Shown here in pieces: positions 30,301 to 44,746 of a DNA stretch of 45,000 nucleotides. The notes under the pieces were generated by a model, which saw nothing but the letters and a program-made list of their open reading frames with translations, was not told where the DNA came from and did not search any database. A program made the translations under genes and the position numbers. Positions within the stretch are counted from its first letter, which is position 1, and every line of letters begins with the position of its first letter. Source of the DNA: Glandiceps talaboti (lineage: Eukaryota; Hemichordata; Enteropneusta; Spengelidae); NCBI RefSeq assembly GCF_964340395.1, contig NC_135551.1, forward strand, positions 31,023,955-31,068,954. The letters are read 5' to 3'.

Positions 30301-33300
30301 ATACATTTGTACATAGGCCTAGTGGGTATACATTTGTACATAGACCTAGTGGGTATGCATTTGTACATAGGCCTAGTGGGTATACATTTTTACATAGGCC
30401 TAGTGGGTATACATTTGTACATAGGCCTAGTGGGTATACATTTGTACATAGACCTAGTGGGTATACATTTGTACATAGGCCTAGTGGGTATACATTTGTA
30501 CATAGACCTAGTGGGTATACATTTGTACATAGGCCTAGTGGGTATACATTTGTACATAGACCTAGTGGGTATGCATTTGTACATAGGCCTAGTGGGTATA
30601 CATTTTTACATAGGCCTAGTGGGTATACATTTGTACATAGGCCTAGTGGGTATACATTTGTACATAGGCCTAGTGGGTGTACATTTGTACATAGGCCTAG
30701 TGGGTATACATTTGTACATAGGCCTAGTGGGTATACATTTGTACATAGGCCTAGTGGGTGTACATTTGTACATAGGCCTAGTGGGTATACATTTGTACAT
30801 AGACCTAGTGGGTATACATTTGTACATAGGCCTAGTGGGTATACATTTGTACATAGGCCTAGTGGGTGTACATTTGTACATAGGCCTAGTGGGTATACAT
30901 TTGTACATAGACCTAGTGGGTATACATTTGTACATAGGCCTAGTGGGTATACATTTGTACATAGGCCTAGTGGGTATGCATTTGTACATAGGCCTAGTGG
31001 GTATACATTTGTACATAGGCCTAGTGGGTATACATTTGTACATAGACCTAGTGGGTATACATTTGTACATAGGCCTAGTGGGTATACATTTGTACATAGG
31101 CCTAGTGGGTATACATTTGTACATAGGCCTAGTGGGTATACATTTGTACATAGGCCTAGTGGGTATACATTTGTACATAGGCCTAGTGGGTGTACATTTG
31201 TACATAGGCCTAGTGGGTATACATTTGTACATAGACCTAGTGGGTGTACATTTGTACATAGCCCTAGTGGGTATACATTTGTACATAGACCTAGTGGGTA
31301 TACATCTGTACATAGGCCTAGTGGGTGTACATTTGTACATAGGCCTAATGGGTGTACATTTGTACATAGACCTAGTGGGTATACATCTGTACATAGGCCT
31401 AGTGGGTGTACATTTGTACATAGGCCTAATGGGTATACATCTGTACATAGACCTAGTGGGTGTACATTTGTACATAGGCCTAGTGGGTATACATTTGTAC
31501 ATAGGCCTAGTGGGTATACATTTGTACATAGACCTAGTGGGTGTACATTTGTACATAGGCCTAGTGGGTATACATTTGTACATAGGCCTAGTGGGTGTAC
31601 ATTTGTACATAGGCCTAGTGGGTGTACATTTGTACATAGGCCTAGTGGGTGTACATTTGTACATAGGCCTAGTGGGTATACACTTGTACATAGGCCTAGT
31701 GGGTATAGATACATGGATAATGGTTGATATAGTATACATTTACAGGTTAGAATGACTGACGCTGTTTTACCAATTTTATAGTCCTGTCCCAGGAAGCTGA
31801 TAGTATCAAATTTTGATCTCTTGTTTGACTCCAGTCAACACCATACACCTACAAAGATAATGAGAAATTACTATTTATGCAACAGTAACATATGAAAAGA
31901 ATGCTTCTTAACTGTACATTGAAATAGATGTAGTATAGCTACATCTACATGGTTTGTTCTCTGAAACTCAATCTCAAAAACACATGATGTAAATAGACAA
32001 TTTACTGTCAGATAGAACTCCTACACAATGTACATAGAAAGAGTGATGTGAATTATACAATATACAGTGTCTACAATAAATTGTATACTATACATTCCTC
32101 CACTGTCTATGATTCTACATACCTCCTTACTATGTTCTTTAAGTACTTTGATGGGTCCCTGAAAAATATGAAGATTACAAAAAGTATTAATACTTGTCTT
32201 GGTGCTTAATGTTAAAAGGTATCTACATCTAAAGTTATTAACACAAAAGTGTAACTTGGGGAGTAACTAGATGTTTAGTTTGAAATGTTAGCAAGACACT
32301 TGTTACAAAGTGTAACTAACTAGATGATTAGTTTGAAATGTTAGCAAGACATTTGTTACAAAGTGTAACTAACTAGATGATTAGTTTGAAATGTTAGCAA
32401 GACACTTGTTACAAAGTGTAACTAACTAGATGTTTAGTTTGAAATGTTAGCAAGACACTTGTTACAAAGTGTAACTCACTAGATGTTTAGTTTGAAATGT
32501 TAGCAAGACACTTGTTATAAAGTGTAACTAACTAGATGTTTAGTTTGAAATGTTAGCAAGACACTTGTTACAAAGTGTAACTAACTAGATGTTTAGTTTG
32601 AAATGTTAGCAAGACACTTGTTACAAAGTGTAACTCACTAGATGTTTAGTTTGAAATGTTAGCAAGACACTTGTTATAAAGTGTAACTAACTAGATGTTT
32701 AGTTTGAAATGTTAGCAAGACACTTGTTACAAAGTGTAACTAACTAGATGTTTAGTTTGAAATGTTAGCAAGACACTTGTTACAAAGTGTAACTAACTAG
32801 ATGTTTAGTTTGAAATGTTAGCAAGACACTTGTTACAAAGTGTAACTCACTAGATGTTTAGTTTGAAATGTTAGCAAGACACTTGTTATAAAGTGTAACT
32901 AACTAGATGATTAGTTTGAAATGTTAGCAAGACACTTGTTACAAAGTGTAACTAACTAGATGTTTAGTTTGAAATGTTAGCAAGACACTTGTTACAAAGT
33001 GTAACTAACTAGATGTTTAGTTTGAAATGTTAGCAAGACACTTGTTACAAAGTGTAACTCACTAGATGTTTAGTTTGAAATGTTAGCAAGACACTTGTTA
33101 TAAAGTGTAACTAACTAGATGTTTAGTTTGAAATGTTAGCAAGACACTTGTTACAAAGTGTAACTAACTAGATGTTTAGTTTGAAATGTTAGCAAGACAC
33201 TTGTTACAAAGTGTAACTAACTAGATGTTTAGTTTGAAATGTTAGCAAGACACTTGTTACAAAGTGTAACTAACTAGATGATTAGTTTGAAATGTTAGCA

Positions 33301-35104
33301 AGACACTTGTTACAAAGTGTAACTCACTAGATGTTTAGTTTGAAATGTTAGCAAGACACTTGTTACAAAGTATAACTAACTAGATGTTTAGTTTGAAATG
33401 TTAGCAAGACACTTGTTACAAAGTGTAACTAACTAGATGTTTAGTTTGAAATGTTAGCAAGACACTTGTTACAAAGTATAACTAACTAGATGTTTAGTTT
33501 GAAATGTTAGCAAGACACTTGTTACAAAGAGTAACTAACTAGATGTTTAGTTTGAAATGTTAGCAAGACACTTGTTACAAAGAGTAACTAACTAGATGTT
33601 TAGTTTAAAATGTTAGCAAGACACTTGTTACAAAATGTAACTAACTAGATGTTTAGTTTGAAATGTTAGCAAGACACTTGTTACAATGTGTAACTACCTA
33701 CATACTTGGTACATGGGAATTAGCATTTTCAGATCTCACCTTTGGTTGTGATATATCCCAGAATTGTATACTACCATCTCCACTTCCTGTTACTGCTAAA
33801 TGTTCATTATTCTCAGACCATGTGACGTCAAATAGACCATCATTCCAATCATAACTATGTGTTACCATAGAAACAAACATATGAAATACTATTTTATACT
33901 GCAAAATAAGAGCTGTTAGTAGTTGCTATAACAATTCATAAAGTGAGAAGAATGTTTGATTGTTTTACTGATATTGTATAAAGATATGCATTGTGGTACA
34001 CTATTCAAAGTGTATATTGTTTTTGCTGCCTTCATTGGTTGATCTGATAACAATGTGGGCAAAACTTCACCAGACTGACTACCAAATAAGAGTATGTATA
34101 GACAAGTTTATAGTTGCATGTATACAGAGATATACATCAACAATTTGTATAGACAGTAATATCCATACCACTAAGTATGAGTATAGACATTGGAGAAAGT
34201 CTCTCAAACTTTGATGGTAGGAGTGACATATAAAACATACCTGCGTATGGGATGTAGTCTTCCATCAGGACTGGTATCTAGGACAAATAAAGTACCACAT
34301 CCTGAAATCAAAACAGTAGTATAGTAAAGTATTTCAATTACATGTCTGTCAAGGTATTAGAAGAGGAATGCATCTACGAGCAAAATATTTGTTTCAAAAA
34401 TACTGTAAACAGGGTGTACCATAGGATGACATCATACCGAGTAATTCACAACATTGTCAACATGGATACTACTACAATGTAAACAATAAGTTTAGTACCT
34501 GTAAGCATAGACAATGGAGGGGCGACCCGCCATTGGTGTGATGTTAATATTTGTTATCATTCGACGCTTCGTAACACAATATCGTTGACGGCAAAATTCA
34601 GTTATATTCATATCAAAGAACTATGCATTCCTGCTTGCCTCGGAGTAATTCGGGACTCGATTCCCTTCTTGTGTTGAGGGACAATATTACAATCGCGTCC
34701 CGTACACCGTCTTCAAGCAGGACTAACTGTGTAAAAGCATTTACTGACAAAACATGTAGGCACAGACCCTCTATCACGGACTGTGCCGTAGGTTATACAA
34801 TTAACATTACACAGAATCTCAGACCACCAAGTAATCTGAGCTGAGACAAAATCTATCCTCAGCACACAAGTTTGTCTGTAGCACTAGCACTGTGAGTACT
34901 TTGATGCGGTACAGACGTACCATTGATTTTTATGTATTGATGTAGTCATGGAAGTAGAACCCCTACTTCTACTTCCATGATGTAGTGGAATTTACCTGCG
35001 ATTCCATAATGCTGCGATGTAGCACACGCTAGTCTGTTCGGTAAGTATGGTGAAAACTCTACAGCATAGCCATGGCGAGCCTGGGTACGGAATGATGCTA
35101 ACAT
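27373..35104 (-). CDS. PEX7: PEX7, peroxisomal PTS2 receptor (WD40), 10 exons
   Basis: Minus-strand exons: 34996-35104, 34241-34301, 33740-33854, 32123-32158, 31771-31848, 29887-29995, 29091-29200, 28326-28439, 28010-28165, 27373-27435. All phases join, giving 316 residues (human about 323). The start is the ATG at 35102-35104 ([20 protein letters not shown]). Diagnostic blocks are [89 protein letters not shown] and the C-terminal [12 protein letters not shown]. These form the WD40 blades of PEX7, which binds cargo bearing the N-terminal PTS2 signal in the cytosol and delivers it with PEX5 or PEX20-type partners to the peroxisomal docking complex. Exon 4 is a 36-bp micro-exon. Ten coding exons match the human gene's number. 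Introns 3 and 5 are almost wholly minisatellite; intron 7 holds a SINE and copies of nearby exon sequence. Transcription converges on FIG4. Confidence 0.96.
27650..27807. repeat. (CATA)n/(CACA)n microsatellite in PEX7 intron 9
   Basis: TACA tetramers with CACACA interruptions and a small CGTACGTATGTAC palindrome near 27766-27778. Long open frames across it are repeat artefacts. Confidence 0.97.
28436..28560 (-). repeat. 38-bp tandem repeat duplicating the PEX7 exon 8 acceptor
   Basis: On the minus strand, TTTCAG occurs at the true exon 8 acceptor (AG at 28440-28441) and again at 28478, 28516 and 28554, an exact 38-bp period. The units share CAAGACAGTCACATGATTGG on the plus strand. Confidence 0.88.
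28775..28960 (-). mobile_element. tRNA-derived SINE in PEX7 intron 7
   Basis: Read on the minus strand from 28957, GTCAGTGGCCGAGTGGTT carries a good RNA polymerase III box A (TGGCCGAGTGG, 28943-28953), and GGTTCAAACCC (28899-28909) is a box B. The layout resembles a Leu/Ser-type tRNA head. A non-tRNA body with GGAGGAAACTGGAG and GGGAAAACCTGTG follows. A mature tRNA is ruled out by the poor folding of the remaining arms and the attached body. Confidence 0.75.
28977..29075 (-). pseudogene. Two decayed copies of a PEX7 exon 7 segment
   Basis: ACATTTCTGCATTAGCACTTGGTATGTTAATA (from 28981) and GCATTTCTACATTACCACTTGGTATGCTAATAGAAGG (from 29040; first 20 bases suffice to see it) resemble exon 7 at 29118-29155. 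Another fragment, CACCAATCACAAGTAACAA, sits near 28690. They lie in intron 7 just downstream of exon 7. Confidence 0.65.
30105..31706. repeat. 27-bp minisatellite filling PEX7 intron 5
   Basis: About 59 units beginning TACATAGGCCTAGTGGGTAT, with variants GGCC/GACC and GTATAC/GTGTAC. Because 27 is a multiple of 3 and no unit contains a stop in several frames, it produces open frames of about 550 codons on both strands. The array covers about 90 % of intron 5. Confidence 0.98.
32240..33695. repeat. 53-bp minisatellite filling PEX7 intron 3
   Basis: About 27 units beginning ACAAAGTGTAACTAACTAGA and ending CAAGACACTTGTT. The array covers about 92 % of the intron, ending about 45 bp from the exon 3 donor and about 80 bp from the exon 4 acceptor. 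Each unit junction forms a TTACAAAGTGTAA near-palindrome. Confidence 0.97.
34946..34980. other. Perfect 14-bp hairpin in PEX7 intron 1
   Basis: TCATGGAAGTAGAA, a 7-base loop, and the exact complement TTCTACTTCCATGA. It starts 15 bp beyond the exon 1 donor. Confidence 0.9.
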
Positions 35105-38100
35105 TACGATCACCACTAAGACATGGTACCATCCACGGCGTCCCGAAACAGAGATTACTTTTGTCAGCTGACTAAAATGTATCAGGTGACTGAAACCTTT
35201 GACCTTTACACGAACCTTTGACCTGTTTCTTACTGTTTCTTTTTGTGATGTGGCATGTGGAGGTCCTTGTGCTGAGTTTTATGGACAATAGATGGACTGC
35301 ACTTCGTTTACATGTAAATTCTAAACTCTACAGACTACGTCACCGCTGAAAAAGATTTTTCTCAAAGCCTTACTGATTAAAATACATTTCAGACAAAAAT
35401 GAAAAAAAATAGACAAACAGTACATTCTCGGCATCTAGTCACAGGGAGCTCAGGCTTAATTATGTTTATAACACAAATGTAAAAAATAAACAAACAACAA
35501 CAGCAACAACATCATATAAGCACTGACAAACATGAACAACAGATAAAGTTATCCTTTAATCTCTTTACATGTAACATAATTGCATGTATGTAAAAGTTGT
35601 CGTAAGCGGAATTTTAAACCATGTTGTAAACACCAAGGCCATATGTGTTGCCATCAATTTAACAAATGGCAATATTTCAGGGTGAATATAATAACGGCGA
35701 TTAAGTATACCACAGACATGAAAACAATTCTCATTGACAAATGCATAGTTTTCTCAAGACACGGTACACATTGGCAAAGTCACTGTAATTATTTTAGTTT
35801 AAAACACTACCCAGAATTTCAAAATCAACCATACCATACGAAACCACCACCACCACCACCACCACCACCATCATCATCATTATTTGTTTTGTTTTGTTTT
35901 TTGAAATTCCATGCTGAAACACATTCAGTTGAAACTGTCTGTGTAGCGTATTGACCCAAACAAAATAGAGGGCGCCCTTGCAAGTTCGTCGTATACTTTT
36001 CTCAAAAGATATACAGCCTGTACTAGTAAATTTACATAGCAGAATGTCACGTTTTATATTGCAGGCTCCCGAATGAAAATTGACAACGAAATATTGGAGA
36101 CCAATCATTTTGCCGAATAGCGATTATAAAATTGTAGAAAATGGGAATTGGGAAAGGTCATATTTTATCCAACAGCCCGGGCCTGATTTTCTCCGACCCC
36201 CCCCCCCCCCATGTAATTACTGAATCTACAAATCAACAATGTTTCTATACAACAGGAATTACTGGATATTTTTCTACATGTGAAATGGCCACTATTGTCA
36301 TAGGGGTATGGCAATTTTTCAAACAACTGGACTTGCGCACGGTATGATGCTGTGCACATAATATATACAACTTGAAAAATATGTACCAATGATTCAAGTC
36401 GCAACCTTTCAACTCACAAACACACAGGGCCTATAGTATCAAACACAAAGAAGAGTTGACCAATAATCATGTTTAACCACATTAAGGCATGTCTGTAAAA
36501 TTGTTAACTTTTTGACGATGTATTTGAGAATATTGAATTGAACTGAACCGAACCGAAATTGTTGTTAACTGCAGCTGTCACACACACAGGTAATAATGCA
36601 GTCGATGTAGGGGGCGTTGTTAACGGCTGAAGCTTAGTGTAGCTTGGCATGTACCTACATGTTGGATGGTGTAACATACTGAGTATAATATACACTACCT
36701 AGAAGTAGTGAACGAATTGTTAATATTTCGAAAAGTGCCAAGAGGCGGAAATAGCTTGCATGCAACCTTGGTGGGACTTCTATTGATTGATTTTCAATGT
36801 TATTACCCCAAGATAAGATTTAGCGACAATTGCCTAGCTAGGCTAGGCTGCAGTAGTCGATAGAATCAACCACGTGCACATTGTGTCTAAGTTTGTACCT
36901 ATTGTTGTATATATTAATAAAGTGAACTTGGACATTGGGTTTGGGCTATGCTTTGGTGTTAGGGTTAGAAACCTTACCAGGAAATAACATATGTTTAACC
37001 TCAGACTAATTTACATATTGGTTTGGTTACTATCGATAGAATTGAACACTTTATATTCAATAATGGGAAAGTCAGAATCATAATGTGTAGCACTATCCTG
37101 TTGGCCTAAATCGGTGATAACCCAGCGATTTGAAGACGATAACGGTGAACAGAACTGTTCGTTACAGACAGTGACAGTAACAATTAAAGTGCACCTGACC
37201 ATATAGATGACAAATGGATATTTATTTGGGATTTTTTAAATTCATAAAACAAATTTACTATGTTTTCCTATATTTAAAAAAAAACAATATGTAACAACAT
37301 ACACCAAATCCTTGTTTGTAACTCAATAAATTACAAAAAAATTAAACTATGTATGTCAAATGTTTTAACAAACCGTTAAGACACTTTCTAGCTTTTTGCA
37401 ATTTATTGAGTTACAAACAAGAGCTTGGTATAAACTATAGAGGCATACGCTAAGGTTATACGTTTTACAACTTAGGGTATTTTTACTGCATATTAATAGA
37501 TACCTGTAATATTCAAGTTCTATCTATTGTCTGAAACATACCTAGCATTTAGGGATAATATACAATATTTCATTACATAAGTTATTATGATAGTATTAGT
37601 ACGTAACGAGACAAGGAAACCTACTTATATAGCATACTATGCCATCCTCTGTGCTAACAACTCTAGAATGCGATTGTTAATGCCACCGAAGCATGTAGCC
37701 ATCAACATTACGTTATGTATACTAGAATAGTTTCGCGTTTTTAACTGCCATTTTATGTATAAAGTAGTATTTATCATAAACCACCTGATAAAAAGTTTAT
37801 AAATGAAACTTGTGCTCCGTTAAGGTAATGTATTTATACTACTTGTATCCATTCAGGCAAGATGTATCTGTACAGGCTATAACTGTAAATTACTTTCGTC
37901 AACTTCTCATGAAGCCAATCCACCGTTTAATCTCCCGTACTCCATATTTGAGAGTATTCGCTATGTGTCGGTTGCTTTACGAGAACTTGTACCAACTGCA
38001 ATGTATGGCTGTTAAACATTGTAATGTTTGCTATAATGAACAACTTAATCCCATCCATTCATCAGATCTCATTCTAGCGTCGCCAGTAACGACATAGCGT

Positions 38101-38588
38101 ATGAATACGAGTTTGAGGATGGATTAACCGGTCAATCAGAAAGTGTTTATCAGGGGATCGACCCCAGGTCGGGTTTCCTTTGTGTCATGGTAACAGAGAA
38201 TACGACTCCACCGAAAGCCCAGAAATGAAGCTGGGTTATAGAGCAACTTATTATTGCCAAATTAAGTTAGTTGTACAAGAGTTATTTTCACTCTCACTAT
38301 AGCCTTTGTTTTCTTCGCAACGCTGTCAAGTCATTTGTTGGCACGGTATGACATCGACTTAGCACGGTCTTAAAGAGTGCTCCAAGATTGAACGGACCAT
38401 GACCAATCACACCAAGACTTGCATGTCAGAATGAAAATGACAAAAGTTGACATCAAAAGTTCATGAAAATGAAATTTTGCAGCCATCATTCTTCTAGTGT
38501 TTTAGAAGAAACGGCCCAGCAACTGAGAGTTTTGATTGAACATGTATAGTCGATGCCGTTGGGTGTTGTTGCTATGACGATCAATTGA
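35105..38588. other. Intergenic region between PEX7 and alpha-tubulin (divergent genes)
   Basis: No exon with recognisable homology. It contains the PEX7 promoter area (no TATA evident), a CCA/TCA trinucleotide run (35847-35880), a poly-C tract (36198-36211), a partial MITE (37184-37440) and short unsupported open frames. Confidence 0.6.
37184..37440. mobile_element. Foldback MITE-like element, copy 2 (partial)
   Basis: Shares TAAAGTG, GACCATATAGATG and TTTAAATTCATAAAACAA with copy 1 at 2376-2744. An inner inverted repeat, CCTTGTTTGTAACTCAATAA (from 37311) against TTATTGAGTTACAAACAAG (from 37404), is well conserved, but the outer right arm is missing. Confidence 0.65.
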
Positions 38589-38610
38589 CCAATGTATGAA
38601 TATATAAGGC
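38589..38610 (+). promoter_or_regulatory. CCAAT box and TATA box of the alpha-tubulin gene
   Basis: CCAAT at 38589-38593 and TATATAAGG at 38601-38609 stand about 160-180 bp before the tubulin ATG. Transcription would start near 38630, leaving a 5' UTR of about 140 bp. The CCAAT is only a few bases from the TATA, closer than usual. Confidence 0.6.
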
Positions 38611-38768
38611 GTGAGTGAGCGCCGCTCATTTCAGTAGACGTAACTCGCGTATACGAACACTTTGCAGTCGACGTGAGGCAAAAAAACATTGGAAATCGCT
38701 ATACTGCGTTATTTTATTGACATTTTCCTGACAAACCAGCTTTATATTGTCGTCATCAACCTATCAAA

Positions 38769-41286
<2,518 letters not shown>

Positions 41287-42700
41287 GTACGTATTCAGTC
41301 TAGATACCTACAACAAATATTAAATGAGGGAGAGTTTTCACTGATTTTAATCACTCAGTAGCCAGTAATTGATCAATATTCTACCACAGATAAGTAGGTT
41401 CTACTAATAATTCATATTGGCATAAACATACGTGTGGTGTAACGACGTATCAGTATATACACCAGTATATACAACATACCAAGATCTTCACCAGAGGTGT
41501 TTCCATAACGATCGATAGCTCTAAGCATAGCATTCAACGTGAAAGCAGAAAGTTGATACAATTGTACAAGAACAATTGTTATTTTTAAACTTACTTTACG
41601 AAGCTGATGACATAATCCCCTCGTTTGCATTGATTAAGTGAGACATTACCCACTTCAGGTTTTGAATTATTGACTAGATTTGCTTGGTGTATTGTAACTG
41701 AACTAAACATGGTTAACGGTACTCAATACTGATATCAATACACTTATTCCAAACTTAGATTATTTATGTTTTCGTTCATCTCACATTTCCAAAAAAGTGC
41801 TCAAACTTGATTCACAGGGTTACCTTACAAGTATTTGACATGCCGACCGATTTACTTTGTGTTATCTCAGTGGTCCAAAGTGTTATATGCTGTGTTACAG
41901 GATATGTAATGGTATCTTGGCTATGTAAAGACAGTGAGATGCATGGCGTAGAGACCGTTTATAAGTACAAGTTACAATAACTGTAGCGTGACTCAGTGTG
42001 GTACTAGTCCACACATAGCCTATGACAGATCTAACCCTATACGTTCATACTTAGAATCAGCATAATGACGAAGAAACACATCAATGAAGAAGTTGTGTCT
42101 TGTTTTGCTCAAAGTTAGTCTTGCTGCTAGACGTTCGGGCTTTCTTTCGGTACTATAAGCGAACGAAGTTCGCAGTGAGGGCTTGCCCTTGGGTGTTCCA
42201 TCCTCGATAGCGATGTTCGGTCGTGTGTCATATTGTATCGGAAGAACATCCGAGGTCTAGCAGATAGACTAGCTCATAGTTTGCTATCGTGAAATATGTA
42301 ATTATGTATATTCCTACATAACTTAAATTCCTATTAAATAAAAACGTACAAACCACAAGACAACCACTGCTATCCTATCATATACGTATATGCAAACAGC
42401 ATAAGTAAAGTCCTGTAGAATTTGATGTTGTCATATGAGAAAAGTCTGTAGTTGCAATGGTTATCATATGAGTACTACAGACAGAGATGTTTATGAATAC
42501 AGACAAAATAATTCACAGTCACTGCACTGCATAGTCACTAGTTTTCTTATATGTCATATTTCAAAAGAGAAAAGACTGTCCTGTGTGATTTCTTTTTTCC
42601 ATGTTCTGAAACATATCATTCTGAACAGTTACTGGTAAGGGTTGCTATCAACAAAGAACCCCTAGTGATCACGTGAATATAAAGAAAATCCTTGATATGC

Positions 42701-42808
42701 AATCGTCATGAACCACAGCCTCTTTTACAGCACCGTCCAAGACGCACCTCCAAAAATTCGTTATTTCGCAGTGTCATGGAAGAAATCACAGCTCTGGTTT
42801 GGGAGAAT
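42701..42808 (+). mobile_element. About 105-bp MITE-like repeat, copy C
   Basis: From ATCGTCATGAACCACAGCCT to CACAGCTCTGGTTTGGGA. It shares its left half with copy A and its right half with copy B. Confidence 0.78.
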
Positions 42809-44722
42809 GTGATATGTCCGACGTACACACGTTTAAGTTCCGAACTCAAGTGTACATTTCACATTTAACGTTTTGAAAACAAAGTATTCTTCTGAAAACT
42901 ACCCACCTGGAAACTTATTTTTCTTAGCTTGTTTTGCAGCGAAGTGGTATAGCTAGATAAAAATCACAGAAGCGTGAAAAGCGGTACAGTTCAAATGATG
43001 AATTGTTAACGTTAAAAAGTAATAACGTTATATCTATATTGCAATGTCATATTTTCAGTGGTAATAATGAAGATTAATTCATATATGCTCACGCCATTCA
43101 GTAAAGTTCCGATGAGCACACTAAGCTTATGAGTTTACATCGATCTATCTGGTGACAAAAATGGTATCTTTCATCATTTGGAGGGTCTATGCTTTCATCG
43201 ATCATTGTGACTCGTACCCCCGAAAAACTTTCAAAGTGTTAAAAGCTAATGTTGCTTAGCATACAACTCGCTACAGTGAGCTAAGGTCAGCAGCAAGAGA
43301 TTAACTGAATAGGACGAGTATAGCTTTTATATACTAAAAATAAATATAAATACTACACCACTACACTACTATACATTTGGCTCCTCGATCACTTATTTGA
43401 CTCCTAGGTTTCGACGTGTTGTATTCATCGTACATGAGCGCCCCCAGGAGTTTCATTCTTTAATCGGTACCGTTGTAAGAATTGTACATTATACAGATGT
43501 CTCTGTGAAAGGTCGATGGCACTGATTGTCATGGAAATGTCTTAGCGATTCCAAGTTTTTTCTCTCACTTTTCAGACATATATCCTAGATGTTCAATTCT
43601 GAAAAAATTAACGTTCATATTTTTTGGGGAGTTTATAGCGAAATCTGTTGTTGGTATTACTTCGTAACTTTACTGTCGAACATTTACGTGTCAAACTAGA
43701 GATTAACCAGATATTGTTACTGTTGGTGATACAAGTTATAGAATGGTGACGTGCTTTTTTTAAAAGTTGAAGTAAAACAAAGATATTTTCCTGATTGCTA
43801 GTTACTTTATTGGTTCTGACAGTTATTAATTGTTGTATGCAAAGACGTATGTACGGGTATCTGTAGTTGCCGTCTAAAAGATAAGCTCACATATAAGTAA
43901 CACGAATGTGTCAAATTATTTTAAATTATGAATTATAACATACATGTAATCATTTTAACTGACATTTTGACTTCGATTGATCCGCAAAATATGTTTCTTT
44001 GATTCCAGTTGAAAACAATGCAAAAATCTTGTAAAAAGTTTGGAACAAATTTCAACATGATTTTCGATTGAAACTAACTTATACTTTAGAGTTATGTAAG
44101 GTTAGTGTAGGTTACTTCTTGACTAGTCAATCCGTTACAGTTAATTTTTTTTCTATGGCAACAGTTTCAAAAACAAGCATCAATTTTCGGACATGTTAAG
44201 ACACGCTTGCACCGACTGTGTTAAAATAACGAAGTAAAGTACACACCGAGACAACGTGAATCTGTTTCAATTCAACAGTTGACTGGATACACATAATGAC
44301 AATTGATTTCGTCAAATAATAATGTTTGACATAAAATTGTTAACTTTTCCACGACTCAATTGACTCCAATTGGTGATGGAAAATGAACATGAATGGTGAC
44401 GTAAAACACCTGGTTAGATGATTCAGACTCTCTGCCATTGATCAACCTGCCTACGATATGCACCAATGACGTTATATACCAATTCCTTAGTCTGCATAAC
44501 GATTTTATGTACTTGAGACGTCGTTGAACAATCTGAGCCTATAGCTCTGACGTCGCTTGACAGACCATTAACATGTAAAAACTTGTATTTGCAAGAAGAA
44601 TGATGAAAAACTACTTTGTATGGATTAAGTGACTTTTGTATTTTCTCATCGAGTTAAGTGCCACTGTTGTCTGCCTAGTTGATTCATATGTATTCGTAAC
44701 ACAGGGATACGTAATGTTGTCA

Positions 44723-44746
44723 CAGGGACGTATTTATACGTCCCTG
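44723..44746. other. Perfect 10-bp hairpin
   Basis: CAGGGACGTA, loop TTTA, TACGTCCCTG. The word ACGTCCCTG recurs at the window end (44986-44994). Confidence 0.85.

Noticed and set aside
30029-31755. Open frames of about 550 codons on both strands
   Set aside because: They are produced by the 27-bp intronic array, whose length is a multiple of three and which lacks stops. They lie inside PEX7 intron 5.
33698-33904. Separate small WD40-like gene
   Set aside because: It is PEX7 exon 3 with read-through into both flanking introns. The splice sites at 33739/33740 and 33854/33855 join in frame with the neighbours.
35580-35954. 124-codon Cys-rich frame with a Pro run
   Set aside because: It lacks an ATG start, the Pro run is a CCA microsatellite, and no zinc-finger spacing or homology is recognisable.
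36198-36211. Poly-C tract as a regulatory element
   Set aside because: A single homopolymer of about 14 C with no supporting context.
37810-38097. 95-codon frame upstream of tubulin
   Set aside because: No ATG at its start, no recognised domain and no splice context. It is likely chance.
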